From: Hungatella sp. UBA3048
GTDB taxonomy: Bacteria; Bacillota; Clostridia; Lachnospirales; Lachnospiraceae
Reading direction: 5' to 3'
NCBI GenBank assembly: GCA_002367105.1
Contig: DFCS01000038.1
Span: 62,001-126,000 of the forward strand
DNA length: 64,000 bases
Positions 52,094 through 60,605 of the stretch are shown here, in pieces; the stretch's first letter is position 1; each line of letters starts with the position of its first letter. The notes under the pieces were generated by a model. That model worked only from the letters and a program-made list of their open reading frames with translations, was not told the origin of the DNA and searched no databases. A program made the position numbers and the translations under genes.

Positions 52094-53314
52094 ATGGACG
52101 ATGAGGAGAGAAGGAAGCTTCGGGAAGAAATCATGATAGAGCTGGATGAACGGCAGCAGGTAACTGATGAGGAGCTTTATGGCATCATAGACCGTAGAAT
52201 TTTGGAGTATGGGCAGGGCAGTTTTCTCCCCCTAAAAGATAAGAAGGAGCTTCGTGGCAGGCTTTTCGATTCCTTCCGGCGGCTTGGGGCCCTTCAGGAG
52301 CTGGTAGATGATGAGAATGTGACGGAGATTATGGTAAATGGGGCAGACCATGTCTTTGTAGAGAAAAACGGGCGTATGGAGCAGTGGGGCAGAGCCTTTG
52401 ACAGTCAGGAGCAGCTTGAGGATACCATTCAGCAGATCGTCAGCAGAGTAAACCGTACGGTAAATGTATCAAGGCCTATTGCGGATGCCAGATTGTCTGA
52501 TGGTTCCAGAGTCCATGTCGTGCTGCCGCCCATTGCCTTAGACGGCCCCGCAGTGACCATCCGTAAGTTTCCAAAGCCAATTACCATGACCAGTCTGTTA
52601 AAACTGGGCTCGGTTACGGAAGAGGCGGCGGATTTTCTAAAATGCATTGTAGAGGCGGGATATAATATTTTTATCAGCGGAGGGACCAATTCGGGAAAAA
52701 GTACGTTTCTCAATGCTCTGTCCGCCTACATACCCAGGGATGAGCGGATCGTGACCATTGAAGATTCTGCGGAATTGAAGATTGCCCATATTCCTAACCT
52801 GGTGCGGCTTGAGACAAGAGAGGCCAATGGGGAGGGTGATGGGGAGGTATCCATTGGTGATCTGATCCGGGCTGCACTCAGGATGAATCCCAGCAGAATA
52901 ATCGTTGGAGAGGTAAGAGGAAAGGAGGCTTTGGACATGATATCAGCTATGAACACCGGCCATGACGGAAGCCTTAGCACCGGCCATGGAAACAGTCCCA
53001 GGGACATGCTTTCCAGGCTGGAGACCATGGTGCTTATGGGAGCGGATATCCCATTGGCAGCAGTCAGGAGCCAGGTTGCGGCAGCAATTGATATCTTAAT
53101 TCATTTGGGACGGCTCAGAGATAAAAGCAGGAGGGTTCTGTCCATTGTGGAGGTAATTGGTTATGAGAACGGAGAAATCAGGCTTAATCCATTATACAGG
53201 TTTGAGGAAGATTATGGGAATCCGGAAGAAGGACAAGCTGTTCATGGAAGCCTTAAAAAAGTGGGAATTATTCAAAACGCCGAAAAACTTAAAGCAGCAG
53301 GCATTGAGATATGA
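52094..53314 (+). CDS. TadA/CpaF pilus assembly ATPase
   Basis: A 406-residue secretion ATPase that powers Flp pilus assembly. Seen: N-terminal helical domain, VTEIMVNGADHVFVEKNG, VNVSRPIADARLSDGSRV, Walker A FISGGTNSGKSTFLNA (about residues 193-208), Asp box IEDSAELKIAH, Walker B RMNPSRIIVGEVRGKEALD and the His box TGHDGSLSTGHGNSP. AAGGAGG lies 7 bases before ATG 52094. The frame is open earlier but that overlaps the preceding gene. The 3' end overlaps the TadB start by about 100 bases. Confidence 0.92.
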   Translation: MDDEERRKLREEIMIELDERQQVTDEELYGIIDRRILEYGQGSFLPLKDKKELRGRLFDSFRRLGALQELVDDENVTEIMVNGADHVFVEKNGRMEQWGRAFDSQEQLEDTIQQIVSRVNRTVNVSRPIADARLSDGSRVHVVLPPIALDGPAVTIRKFPKPITMTSLLKLGSVTEEAADFLKCIVEAGYNIFISGGTNSGKSTFLNALSAYIPRDERIVTIEDSAELKIAHIPNLVRLETREANGEGDGEVSIGDLIRAALRMNPSRIIVGEVRGKEALDMISAMNTGHDGSLSTGHGNSPRDMLSRLETMVLMGADIPLAAVRSQVAAAIDILIHLGRLRDKSRRVLSIVEVIGYENGEIRLNPLYRFEEDYGNPEEGQAVHGSLKKVGIIQNAEKLKAAGIEI

Positions 53315-54041
53315 AACCTATGTTCTGACACCCGTTCAGTGGTGCCTGTATGGATTTCAGGGCCTGGCAATTGCTGGACTTTTCGCTTACATCTTTTACC
53401 GCAGTGCCACATCACTTCTGTTGTTTGTCCCAATGGTTTTTATATTTCCCCAAATTAAAAAAAGAGAGCTGAAGGAAGGCCGGCTTCAGCAGTTAAATCT
53501 GGAATTTAAGGAGGGCATCCTGCTTTTAGCCTCCTTCTTAAGTGCCGGTTATTCTGTGGAGAACGCGTTCTCTGCTTCCGTTAAGGAATTGAGTTTGCTT
53601 TTCGGGGAGGAGGGGATGGTTTCCAGGGAATTTAAGCATATTGAGAGCCAGATCCGGATGAACCGTTCGGTGGAGCTGGCGCTTTCCGATTTTGCAGGAC
53701 GCAGCGGCCTTGATGATGTTAAGAACTTTGCGGAGGTATTTGCCGCGGCAAAACGAAGCGGAGGAGAACTGGTTTTGATCATAAGCCAAACGGCGGATGT
53801 AATAAGGGACAAAGTACAGGTAAGGCAGGAGATTTTAACGATGACAGCTTCAAAACAGTTTGAACAAAAAATTATGAGCATGATCCCCTTTTTTATTGTC
53901 CTTTATATTGATCTGACTTCTCCAGGCTTTTTTAACACCATGTACAGTACGGGAATCGGAAGGATTCTCATGACCCTGTGTATGATCATTTACATCGCTG
54001 CCCTGGGGATTTCAAAATGGATTATGAGGATTGAGATATGA
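53214..54041 (+). CDS. TadB-like type II secretion F-domain protein
   Basis: A 275-residue inner-membrane platform protein of the T2SSF family. Seen: two N-terminal membrane helices (WCLYGFQGLAIAGLFAYIFY and LLLFVPMVFIFP), a cytoplasmic helical F domain (FKEGILLLASFLSAGYSVEN, then FAEVFAAAKRSGGELVLIIS) and two C-terminal helices (SMIPFFIVLYIDLTSPGF and ILMTLCMIIYIAALGIS). GAGG lies 6 bases before ATG 53214 inside the cpaF 3' end, giving an unusual 101-base gene overlap; a start further in, at the MEALKKWEL Met, cannot be excluded. It overlaps the next gene by 4 bases. Confidence 0.87.
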   Translation: MGIRKKDKLFMEALKKWELFKTPKNLKQQALRYETYVLTPVQWCLYGFQGLAIAGLFAYIFYRSATSLLLFVPMVFIFPQIKKRELKEGRLQQLNLEFKEGILLLASFLSAGYSVENAFSASVKELSLLFGEEGMVSREFKHIESQIRMNRSVELALSDFAGRSGLDDVKNFAEVFAAAKRSGGELVLIISQTADVIRDKVQVRQEILTMTASKQFEQKIMSMIPFFIVLYIDLTSPGFFNTMYSTGIGRILMTLCMIIYIAALGISKWIMRIEI

Positions 54042-55288
54042 AAAGAACATGGAGATTTCCTTTTACAAAGGTACAGACGGCCTGCGTTGTTTCCGGGATT
54101 GTCTTATATGTTGCTTTGGAGCTGTTTTATGCAGCAGGCGGGCAGGCGGTATCGGAAGGGGATGGGCTTAAACGGGCAGGGCCGGGGCACGGAGAGACTA
54201 CATATAATATCCTTGTATCCGGGCTTGACCGGGAGAATGGGAATAGGAAGATACCGGTGAGAATCCCTGTCAGGGAGCGGCAGTATGAAGCGGAAGAGGC
54301 AAAGGAGCTGTTTCAAAGGATCCGGCCTGAACTGATCAAGCAGATGCTGGGAGAAAATGAGTCCCTTGAGGAGGTGAGAGAAAGCTTAAATTTAAAGAAC
54401 AGTCTGGGAGATTATGGGCTTAGAATCAGCTGGGAGTCAGATAATCCCCAGGTGATCGATTCCTTTGGAATTGTTCACAATGAGGAAATACCAGAAAAGG
54501 GAGAGCAGGTCTGGTTAAGGGCCAGAGTGACCGATGGACGTCATGAAGACCAATATGAGTTTAAGGTGACGGTTTACCCAGCCTCCCTAACCAAGGAAGA
54601 AAAAGCAGCCGCTGACTTTCTTCTGTGGATGGGCCAGATGGATATGAAACAGCAGACGGAGGACCGACTGTTACTGCCATCAGTTTATGAGGGGAACCGG
54701 CTGACGTATTTCAAGTCTGAAGAGGAGGATTACCGGATATTGCCGGTGCTTGGATTTTTACTGGCGGCTCTCCTGCACGTGAAAGAAGAGTTTGACAGGA
54801 AAAGTCAGGCGAAGATACGTGAGCAGCAATTGCTGTTTGATTACTCTGAGGTGGTTTCCAAGCTGGTAGTCTATATCGGGGCAGGTCTTACCGTCCGTGG
54901 AGCTTGGGAGAGGATTGCGGGTAGCTATAAGGATGCGGTAAAGCAGGGGAAAAGAAGTATACGTCCGGCATATGAGGAGATGGTGAAAACAGCAGGGCAG
55001 ATTAGCAGCGGGCAGTCGGAAGGACGGGCTTACAGTGAATTTGGAAGGCGGTGCGGCTTGCAGGCCTACATAAAGCTTTCCGCTCTTCTGGAACAGAGCC
55101 AGAAAAACGGAAGCAGGCAGCTTCGCCCGGCTTTGGAGCTTGAGATGGCTTCAGCTTTTGAGCAAAGGAAGAACCTGGCCAAAAAGCTGGGGGAAGAAGC
55201 AGGAACCAAACTTTTGCTGCCCCTGTTTATGATGCTTGGAGTGGTCATGGTCATGATCGTAGTTCCTGCGTTCCTGGCATTTTATTAG
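54038..55288 (+). CDS. TadC-like F-domain protein with N-terminal extracytoplasmic Ig-like domain
   Basis: A 416-residue protein. Seen: TM1 near residues 12-32 (ACVVSGIVLYVALELFYAAG), an extracytoplasmic part of about 180 residues ending in an atypical bacterial Ig-like unit (ISWESDNPQVIDSFGIVHN and QYEFKVTVYP, about residues 129-182), a second helix (RILPVLGFLLAALLHV), then a TadC-like helical domain (DYSEVVSKLVVYIGAGLTVR, EFGRRCGLQAYIKLSALLEQ) and the last helix (LLLPLFMMLGVVMVMIVVPA). Usual TadC proteins are about 300 residues and lack the Ig-like part. The start overlaps the TadB gene (ATGA). The pilin gene follows after 15 bases. Confidence 0.82.
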   Translation: MKRTWRFPFTKVQTACVVSGIVLYVALELFYAAGGQAVSEGDGLKRAGPGHGETTYNILVSGLDRENGNRKIPVRIPVRERQYEAEEAKELFQRIRPELIKQMLGENESLEEVRESLNLKNSLGDYGLRISWESDNPQVIDSFGIVHNEEIPEKGEQVWLRARVTDGRHEDQYEFKVTVYPASLTKEEKAAADFLLWMGQMDMKQQTEDRLLLPSVYEGNRLTYFKSEEEDYRILPVLGFLLAALLHVKEEFDRKSQAKIREQQLLFDYSEVVSKLVVYIGAGLTVRGAWERIAGSYKDAVKQGKRSIRPAYEEMVKTAGQISSGQSEGRAYSEFGRRCGLQAYIKLSALLEQSQKNGSRQLRPALELEMASAFEQRKNLAKKLGEEAGTKLLLPLFMMLGVVMVMIVVPAFLAFY

Positions 55289-55303
55289 AAGGGAGGTGAT
55301 ATG

Positions 55304-55489
55304 ATGCTGACATCGGTAAACAAACAGATCCTGGATTTTTTTAAGGAAGAAGACGGAGTAGGTGTGATTGAAGTGGTGTTGATTCTGGTGGTTTTAATCG
55401 GACTTGTCATTATTTTTAAAAAACAGATAACGACTCTTCTTGATAACATATTCAAGGAAATCAACAGCCAGTCTAAAGAGGTGTATTGA
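55304..55489 (+). CDS. flp: Flp-type (type IVb) pilin
   Basis: A 61-residue pilin, the main subunit of the pilus. Seen: a short charged leader (VNKQILDFFKEEDG) ending in a Gly, followed by VGVIEVVLILVVLIGLVIIF, the hydrophobic helix with the Glu at +5-like position, then a short polar tail. Processing after the Gly by the prepilin peptidase is expected. GGGAGG lies 7 bases before ATG 55304; ATG 55301 is also possible. The stop overlaps the next gene by one base (TGATG). Confidence 0.86.
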   Translation: MLTSVNKQILDFFKEEDGVGVIEVVLILVVLIGLVIIFKKQITTLLDNIFKEINSQSKEVY

Positions 55490-57375
55490 TGCGCAAAAGC
55501 GGGCAGGTAACAGTGTTTTTCAGTTTAGCTCTTTTATGCATATTCAGCCTGATGTGCGGGCTTTTAGAGTCCGCACGGACTGCCGGAACCAGGTGTTATC
55601 TAAAGCTGGCGGCCGATTCTTCCATGGACTCTGTATTCAGCAGGTTTCACAGAGAAGCCTGGGATAAATACCGTCTCTTTCTTCTGGAATGTGAGAATGG
55701 CGGGGAACTGGAAAAAGCATGGGAGGGATTTATGGAGCCGTATATGGATAGCTCCGGTTGGTATTCCATGGATATGGAAAAGGCGGATACAATGCAGCTT
55801 TTCCGTATCACTGATGGGGGAGGGCAGTATTTGAAGCAGGAGGTTCTGGATTATATGAAGTATGGGATTTTTGAAAATGTGACAGATGAAAAGGGTGCAG
55901 AAGCCCTGCTTAAGAGTTTAAAGGAAGCAAAAGCTGTGAAACGGTTATCCGGATCGTTTCGTGACCATGAGCGGGAAGCTGTCCGGTTGGAAAGGGCTTT
56001 GGAGGATATCAATGATTCATTAAAGCAGCAAAAGGCTTACTGGCGGTCTGCATATGAAAGAATCAGGGATTATGATGGTTCAGGCTTTCGCAGAGAGGCG
56101 GATCTTTTGAAGCGGGAAATGAACCGGATTCCTTCCCTTGTAAAGGCCTATGGGAAGAAAGCTGATGATTTAAAAAACAGCTTAATTAGAACTGACAATG
56201 ACTTATCTGCGGCTCAGGACGAATTGAGCCAAGAAGTACGTGAGGCTTTTACCGGGGATACCTCTTGCTATGGATCCTATGTAAATCAGGATGGGGAGCG
56301 AAGGCGGGAAATTGAGGCTCTGCCAGATAAGATGGAACAGATAAAACAGGTTATGGAACAGGCAGAGAAGCGCTCCTTTGAGGTAGAGCAGATTATTAAT
56401 AACTGGGACAGTGATGATGAAGAGGATGACGGCCCGGATCTTTCCGAACTATGGGGGTCTGTGGGGGAACTATGGGCAAAGGCGGACATCCCCTCTCTTT
56501 CTTATTCCAATGGGGTGAAGGACCCGGAAAAGCAAAGACTTTTGGAACAGTTAGAAGGTTTCATACAGACAGGGCTTTTATCCCTGGTTTTGCCTGATGG
56601 AAAGGAAATATCCAAAGGTATTTTGTCTGACGATTCTTTTCCTTCCGTTACCTGCGGGGATGCCCAGGCGCTGGAGACAGGCCTCTTGGATCGGATTCTC
56701 TTTGGGGAGTATTGCGGCCGTTTTCTCACAAACGTTCTCTCAGAGGAGGATAAGGAGGTAATGTACGAATTGGAGTATCTGATTTCAGGAAAGAAAACAG
56801 ATGAGGAAAATTTAAAGCAGACAGTTTTAGAGGTTCTCATGATAAGGGAAGGCATGAACTTAATCCATATTCTTTCAGACGACCAGAAACGAGAGGAGGC
56901 AATGTCTCTTGCCGGCCTTATTACCGGAGCCGTGGGTATGGCTCCTCTAACCGGGATCGTTGCATTTTTTGTGATGAGCATCTGGGCGCTTGGGGAGGCG
57001 ATTGTGGATGTAAGAATGCTTTTAGAGGGGAAAAAGGTGATCTTTCTTAAGTCGAGGAACACATGGAAGCTGTCCCTTGATGCCCTTTTGGAATTAGGAA
57101 GAACGGGAACATGCGAAGGAGGAAAGGAAGATGAAAATGGAATTGATTATACCGGCTATTTGAAGCTTCTTCTTTTCCCGGGAGAATCCGGGCAGCAGCA
57201 TTACCGTCTGATGGATGTGATCCAGATGAATTTATGCAGGAAACAGGCGGATTTTCGCATGGCAAACTGCGTTTATCAGGCGGAAGTAAGGGGAACTGTG
57301 AGATCAAGGCATATGTTCTTTGGAGGAAATAATCCATCCTATCCGGTGGAGGTCCGGACAGAAAAGGCATATTAG
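55489..57375 (+). CDS. large Tad-locus membrane protein (DUF5702-like)
   Basis: A 628-residue protein found in Tad loci of clostridia. Seen: an N-terminal pilin-like segment (GQVTVFFSLALLCIFSLMCG) beginning at residue 5, a long helical and acidic ectodomain with heptad-like stretches (about 140-300), a hydrophobic region near residues 476-510 (GLITGAVGMAPLTGIVAFFV) and a beta-rich C-terminus. It may be a pseudopilin-anchored, extracellular part of the pilus; that is inference. The ATG overlaps the pilin stop and AGAGG lies 7 bases before. Confidence 0.75.
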   Translation: MRKSGQVTVFFSLALLCIFSLMCGLLESARTAGTRCYLKLAADSSMDSVFSRFHREAWDKYRLFLLECENGGELEKAWEGFMEPYMDSSGWYSMDMEKADTMQLFRITDGGGQYLKQEVLDYMKYGIFENVTDEKGAEALLKSLKEAKAVKRLSGSFRDHEREAVRLERALEDINDSLKQQKAYWRSAYERIRDYDGSGFRREADLLKREMNRIPSLVKAYGKKADDLKNSLIRTDNDLSAAQDELSQEVREAFTGDTSCYGSYVNQDGERRREIEALPDKMEQIKQVMEQAEKRSFEVEQIINNWDSDDEEDDGPDLSELWGSVGELWAKADIPSLSYSNGVKDPEKQRLLEQLEGFIQTGLLSLVLPDGKEISKGILSDDSFPSVTCGDAQALETGLLDRILFGEYCGRFLTNVLSEEDKEVMYELEYLISGKKTDEENLKQTVLEVLMIREGMNLIHILSDDQKREEAMSLAGLITGAVGMAPLTGIVAFFVMSIWALGEAIVDVRMLLEGKKVIFLKSRNTWKLSLDALLELGRTGTCEGGKEDENGIDYTGYLKLLLFPGESGQQHYRLMDVIQMNLCRKQADFRMANCVYQAEVRGTVRSRHMFFGGNNPSYPVEVRTEKAY

Positions 57376-57441
57376 GGGATGCCTTTAGGTATTCCGTTAT
57401 GTCCGGTAAACGTTTAAAAGGTGGTAAGGAGGTGGATGATC

Positions 57442-58365
57442 ATGCCCTTTTTCAAGGAGTTCCAAAGAAAAAATAAGAAAAAAATTGTTACTCTCCAGGT
57501 ACAAATCCCCTTCATGAAACAAGGATTCCTTGTAAAAAGGGTATTATCATCTGCCTCCTGCCACCGAAAAAAGGGGAGCCTGACCATAGAGGCTGCCCTG
57601 GTCCTGCCCCTTTTCCTGTTCTTTATGGTGATTCTCATGCTTCCTATGGGGATTATGAAGGAAGGGAGGCGCATACAAACCGCACTGGAAGCGGCAGGAG
57701 AAGAAGTCAGCCAGTATGCTTACATTTTGCATCAGCTTAAACTGGGAGAAGAGCTGGAGGCCGCGGGAAGCGAAGGCTTTTCAGAGGAGTTTTTAGACGG
57801 GCTCACAGAGGAAGGGATCCTTCTTTTTGTCAGAAAGCGGGTGGAAGGACGGGCAAGGCTAGAGCGGCTTGAATCAGTTTCCTTTGCACGTTCCTCTGTA
57901 TTAATGGATGGAGAGACCATTGATTTAATTATGGAATACCGGGTAAGAATTCCCTTTTCTGTTTTTGGTTTAAGCAGCATACCCATGACCGCCAGAAGCT
58001 GCCGGAGGGCCTGGATCGGCCAGGAGGGAGGCAGCAGCGGAAAGATTGGACCCGAGGATGAGCTTGTTTACATTGGAAAGGCGAGTACAAGATATCACCG
58101 TCAGAGGACCTGTCATTACTTATACAATGATATAGAACAGATATCTTTTAAGGAAGCAGAAACAGCTCGTAATTTATCCGGCGGTAAATATAAACCCTGC
58201 AGCAGATGCGGCAGATTTGCAGAGGAAAGCGGCAGTGTATACATCATGCCGTCAGGAGAGCGGTATCACAGTGACAGGAGTTGTCCCTCTATCATGGCAT
58301 ATGTGGAGGCTGTCCCATTATCCCAGGTACGCCATCTGGGACCGTGCTCTTACTGTTCTCAATAG
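57442..58365 (+). CDS. TadE-like pseudopilin with C-terminal tandem Cys/His modules
   Basis: A 307-residue protein. Seen: a basic N-terminus, then GSLTIEAALVLPLFLFFMVI, the TadE pseudopilin helix with Gly-x-x-(T/I)-E processing site at about residues 47-66, a helical stalk, and at the end two copies of a Cys/His module: RYHRQRTCHYLYNDI...KPCSRCG and RYHSDRSCPSIMAYV...GPCSYC. Each has YH-x3-C and C-x2-C, like small Ada-type zinc modules. AAGGAGG lies 9 bases before ATG 57442; other in-frame starts are less well spaced. Such modules on a pseudopilin are unusual. Zinc binding is inferred. Confidence 0.8.
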   Translation: MPFFKEFQRKNKKKIVTLQVQIPFMKQGFLVKRVLSSASCHRKKGSLTIEAALVLPLFLFFMVILMLPMGIMKEGRRIQTALEAAGEEVSQYAYILHQLKLGEELEAAGSEGFSEEFLDGLTEEGILLFVRKRVEGRARLERLESVSFARSSVLMDGETIDLIMEYRVRIPFSVFGLSSIPMTARSCRRAWIGQEGGSSGKIGPEDELVYIGKASTRYHRQRTCHYLYNDIEQISFKEAETARNLSGGKYKPCSRCGRFAEESGSVYIMPSGERYHSDRSCPSIMAYVEAVPLSQVRHLGPCSYCSQ

Positions 58366-58377
58366 GGAGGTGCCACT

Positions 58378-58812
58378 ATGGTGGAAAGTGTAAATAAAAT
58401 TATATTTGGATTATTTTTATTGGCGGCTGCCTGGGAAGACGGAAGAGAAAAGGCTGTCAGCGTATGGCTTTTTAAAGCAGCAGGCATTACCGGACTGATT
58501 CTGGCTCTTTTACAGGGAGATATTGGCATAGAACGGTTGTTAAGCTGTATGATAGGAGTTGGGCTCCTTCTTTTAAGCCGATTAACAGGTGAGGCAATCG
58601 GAATGGGAGATGGATGGTTTTTTGTAATCAGCGGCCTGTTTTTAAGAGCGCGTTTGAATCTGAGGTTATTGATCTATGGAATTTTTTTAAATGGCATTGT
58701 ATGCGGTGGAATTTATCTCTGGGGCTGGCTGCGGGGACGGGACTGTAAGAAGAAATCGGTACCGTTTCTGCCATTTCTGGTTCCTGTGTGGATTGGTCTG
58801 GTGATGTTATGA
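58378..58812 (+). CDS. second A24-type prepilin peptidase-like protein
   Basis: A 144-residue membrane protein. Seen: about four hydrophobic helices, AAAWEDGREKAVSVWLF with an Asp at the place of the first catalytic residue, and the GxGD motif GEAIGMGDGWFFVISGLFLR with the second. Both Asp of A24 peptidases are present, so it may be active. It is shorter than the copy at 50455. GGGAGG lies 7 bases before ATG 58378. It overlaps the next gene by 4 bases. It may process a subset of the pilins (for example the TadE-like ones), which is inference. Confidence 0.78.
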   Translation: MVESVNKIIFGLFLLAAAWEDGREKAVSVWLFKAAGITGLILALLQGDIGIERLLSCMIGVGLLLLSRLTGEAIGMGDGWFFVISGLFLRARLNLRLLIYGIFLNGIVCGGIYLWGWLRGRDCKKKSVPFLPFLVPVWIGLVML

Positions 58813-59198
58813 AGAAAAGGCTTCATGGAAGCTATACCGTTGAGGCGGCTTTTATTATGGCAATTGTTTTATGGGCGCTGATTGTTTCTGTACAGGCAGC
58901 TTACCGGTTGAGGGATGAAGTTGTAGGATCAATGGCATTGGAAGAGACGGTGCAAAGACTGCGCCATAATGAAACAGAGCCGTCTGACGAAGCTGCTTTG
59001 TGGGCAGTCAGAAGGGCCGGTAATCCATTTTCCTGGAGAAAATATGATTTCCGGATCAAGATGGCAGGAAACCTTGTAACAGGCAGGAGGGTGGAAGCCT
59101 ATGGAAGTGGAGGGACCTGGAAGCTGGAAATGGAACAGGGCGTGTTTGATCCGGAGAATTTTTTAAGGATGTTGACGCTTATCAATCAGGAGGAATGA
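58809..59198 (+). CDS. TadE/TadF-like minor pseudopilin
   Basis: A 129-residue protein with a short basic leader (MKKRLHGS) followed by YTVEAAFIMAIVLWALIVSV, a TadE-like hydrophobic helix with the Glu after the processing site, and a soluble domain of about 90 residues (FDPENFLRML near the end). It is likely a minor pilin or pseudopilin. The start overlaps the peptidase gene (ATGA), and it is followed after 1 base by the FHA protein gene. Confidence 0.8.
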   Translation: MKKRLHGSYTVEAAFIMAIVLWALIVSVQAAYRLRDEVVGSMALEETVQRLRHNETEPSDEAALWAVRRAGNPFSWRKYDFRIKMAGNLVTGRRVEAYGSGGTWKLEMEQGVFDPENFLRMLTLINQEE

Positions 59199-59199
59199 G

Positions 59200-60504
59200 A
59201 TGAAGGCTGTATACAGGCGGGAAATGAAGCACAATTATTTGATCATGGAGCCGGAGGAGACCGGATATGACTGCTATGAAATACATATGATGGCGGCAAA
59301 CAGGATCGGGGGGCTGCTGAAGTTCCATGTAAAGCAGGTAGATAACCAGAAATTTTATTATTATGAGATTACCTCAAAGCAGCCTTTAAACAGGGTTCTT
59401 GAATATCATAGTCTGGGCAGGGAGGAGCTTAAGAAGTTAATAGAGGATATTGGACGGACTCTGGAGAGGCTGGAAGCTTACCTGCTTAAGGAAAATCAAA
59501 TCCTTCTGGAGCCGGAATATATTTATGTTGAACCGGAGCAGTTTACGGTTTCCCTTTGCCTCGTTCCCGGAAGACAGGTGGGATTTCCCGAGGAGATGAC
59601 CGGGTTGCTGCGGTATCTTCTGGGTAAGGTCAATCATCAGGATAAGGAATGTGTAGTTATGGCGTATGGTCTGTATCAGGAGAGCCTAAAGGAAAATTAC
59701 GGGATGAAGGATCTTCTTGAAATTGCCGGAAAGAATTGCTCCATTGAAAAAGGAAGTGATGAAAGTGTGCTTCAGGCGGAAAGAGACAACAAGACGGAAG
59801 AGAATCATAGCTCTCACCTTTCGTATTCATTTACTGAGGAGATAGAAGAAAGAAAACGCTTTTCAGATGGTAAGATAAATGAGGTTGTTTTCATTATCCC
59901 TATTTTAGCCATGTTTGGTATTGCTACAGCTTTATGGTTGGTTTTTGGCATGGAAGGGATTCGGAAATTCTGGTACGGGGTGCCCATCACCGGGGGTTTC
60001 TCAGCTTTCGCTGTTTTAGCTGTATGGAGAATAGAGTCCAGTCAGCCAAAGGAGATGATGGTGAAAAAGAAAGAGCGAGGCCGTCAACCGGCGGAAGGCT
60101 ATGACTGGCAGTTGACATTTGAAGAAGAAATAAAGGAAAAGACGCCAAAACCTGATACAGGAGATGAGGAAGTATTTCAAACGGCCTTGTTAAACGATAC
60201 AACGGCCGATAAATGTATCCGGTACTTACGCGCAGTTGGTGCTGATATGGAAGATATCGCAATTACTTATGTTCCTTATTTAATTGGAAAGCAGGAAGGC
60301 ATGGTTGATTGTGTACTCACTGGAGAAGCCATCAGCAGGATACATGCCAGGATCGACAGGGAAGGAGAAGAATACCGGATCAGCGACTTAAATTCTACCA
60401 ATGGAACCGCTGTGAACGGGCGGGTATTAGAAACGAATGAGACGGTATTGCTGAAAATAGGAGATGAAGTTTTTATTGCAAATTACCCGTTTATATTTAC
60501 ATGA
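59200..60504 (+). CDS. DUF6382 and FHA domain membrane protein
   Basis: A 434-residue protein, the last gene of the Tad operon. Seen: N-terminal domain to about residue 180 resembling DUF6382 (MEPEETGYDCYEIHMMAANR; EPEYIYVEPEQF), two membrane helices (EVVFIIPILAMFGIATALWL and FSAFAVLAVW, about 227-275), a linker, and a C-terminal FHA domain with ISRIHARIDREG and SDLNSTNGTAVNGR. FHA domains bind phosphothreonine, so a Ser/Thr kinase may control the pilus; none is encoded here. GGAGG precedes the ATG at 59200. Confidence 0.85.
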   Translation: MKAVYRREMKHNYLIMEPEETGYDCYEIHMMAANRIGGLLKFHVKQVDNQKFYYYEITSKQPLNRVLEYHSLGREELKKLIEDIGRTLERLEAYLLKENQILLEPEYIYVEPEQFTVSLCLVPGRQVGFPEEMTGLLRYLLGKVNHQDKECVVMAYGLYQESLKENYGMKDLLEIAGKNCSIEKGSDESVLQAERDNKTEENHSSHLSYSFTEEIEERKRFSDGKINEVVFIIPILAMFGIATALWLVFGMEGIRKFWYGVPITGGFSAFAVLAVWRIESSQPKEMMVKKKERGRQPAEGYDWQLTFEEEIKEKTPKPDTGDEEVFQTALLNDTTADKCIRYLRAVGADMEDIAITYVPYLIGKQEGMVDCVLTGEAISRIHARIDREGEEYRISDLNSTNGTAVNGRVLETNETVLLKIGDEVFIANYPFIFT

Positions 60505-60549
60505 AGTTATATTTACATAAATTTGTATTTACATAAATTTATAATCAAA

Positions 60550-60582
60550 TAATAAAAACACCGGCCTTTTTCGGGCCGGTGT
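60550..60582 (-). terminator. terminator of the metal-uptake operon
   Basis: ACACCGGCC at 60558-60566 pairs with GGCCGGTGT at 60574-60582. On the minus strand the hairpin is followed by TTTTTATTATT, so it ends the operon on that strand. Confidence 0.82.
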
Positions 60583-60605
60583 ACTGGCTGTATGGGAATG
60601 AAATT

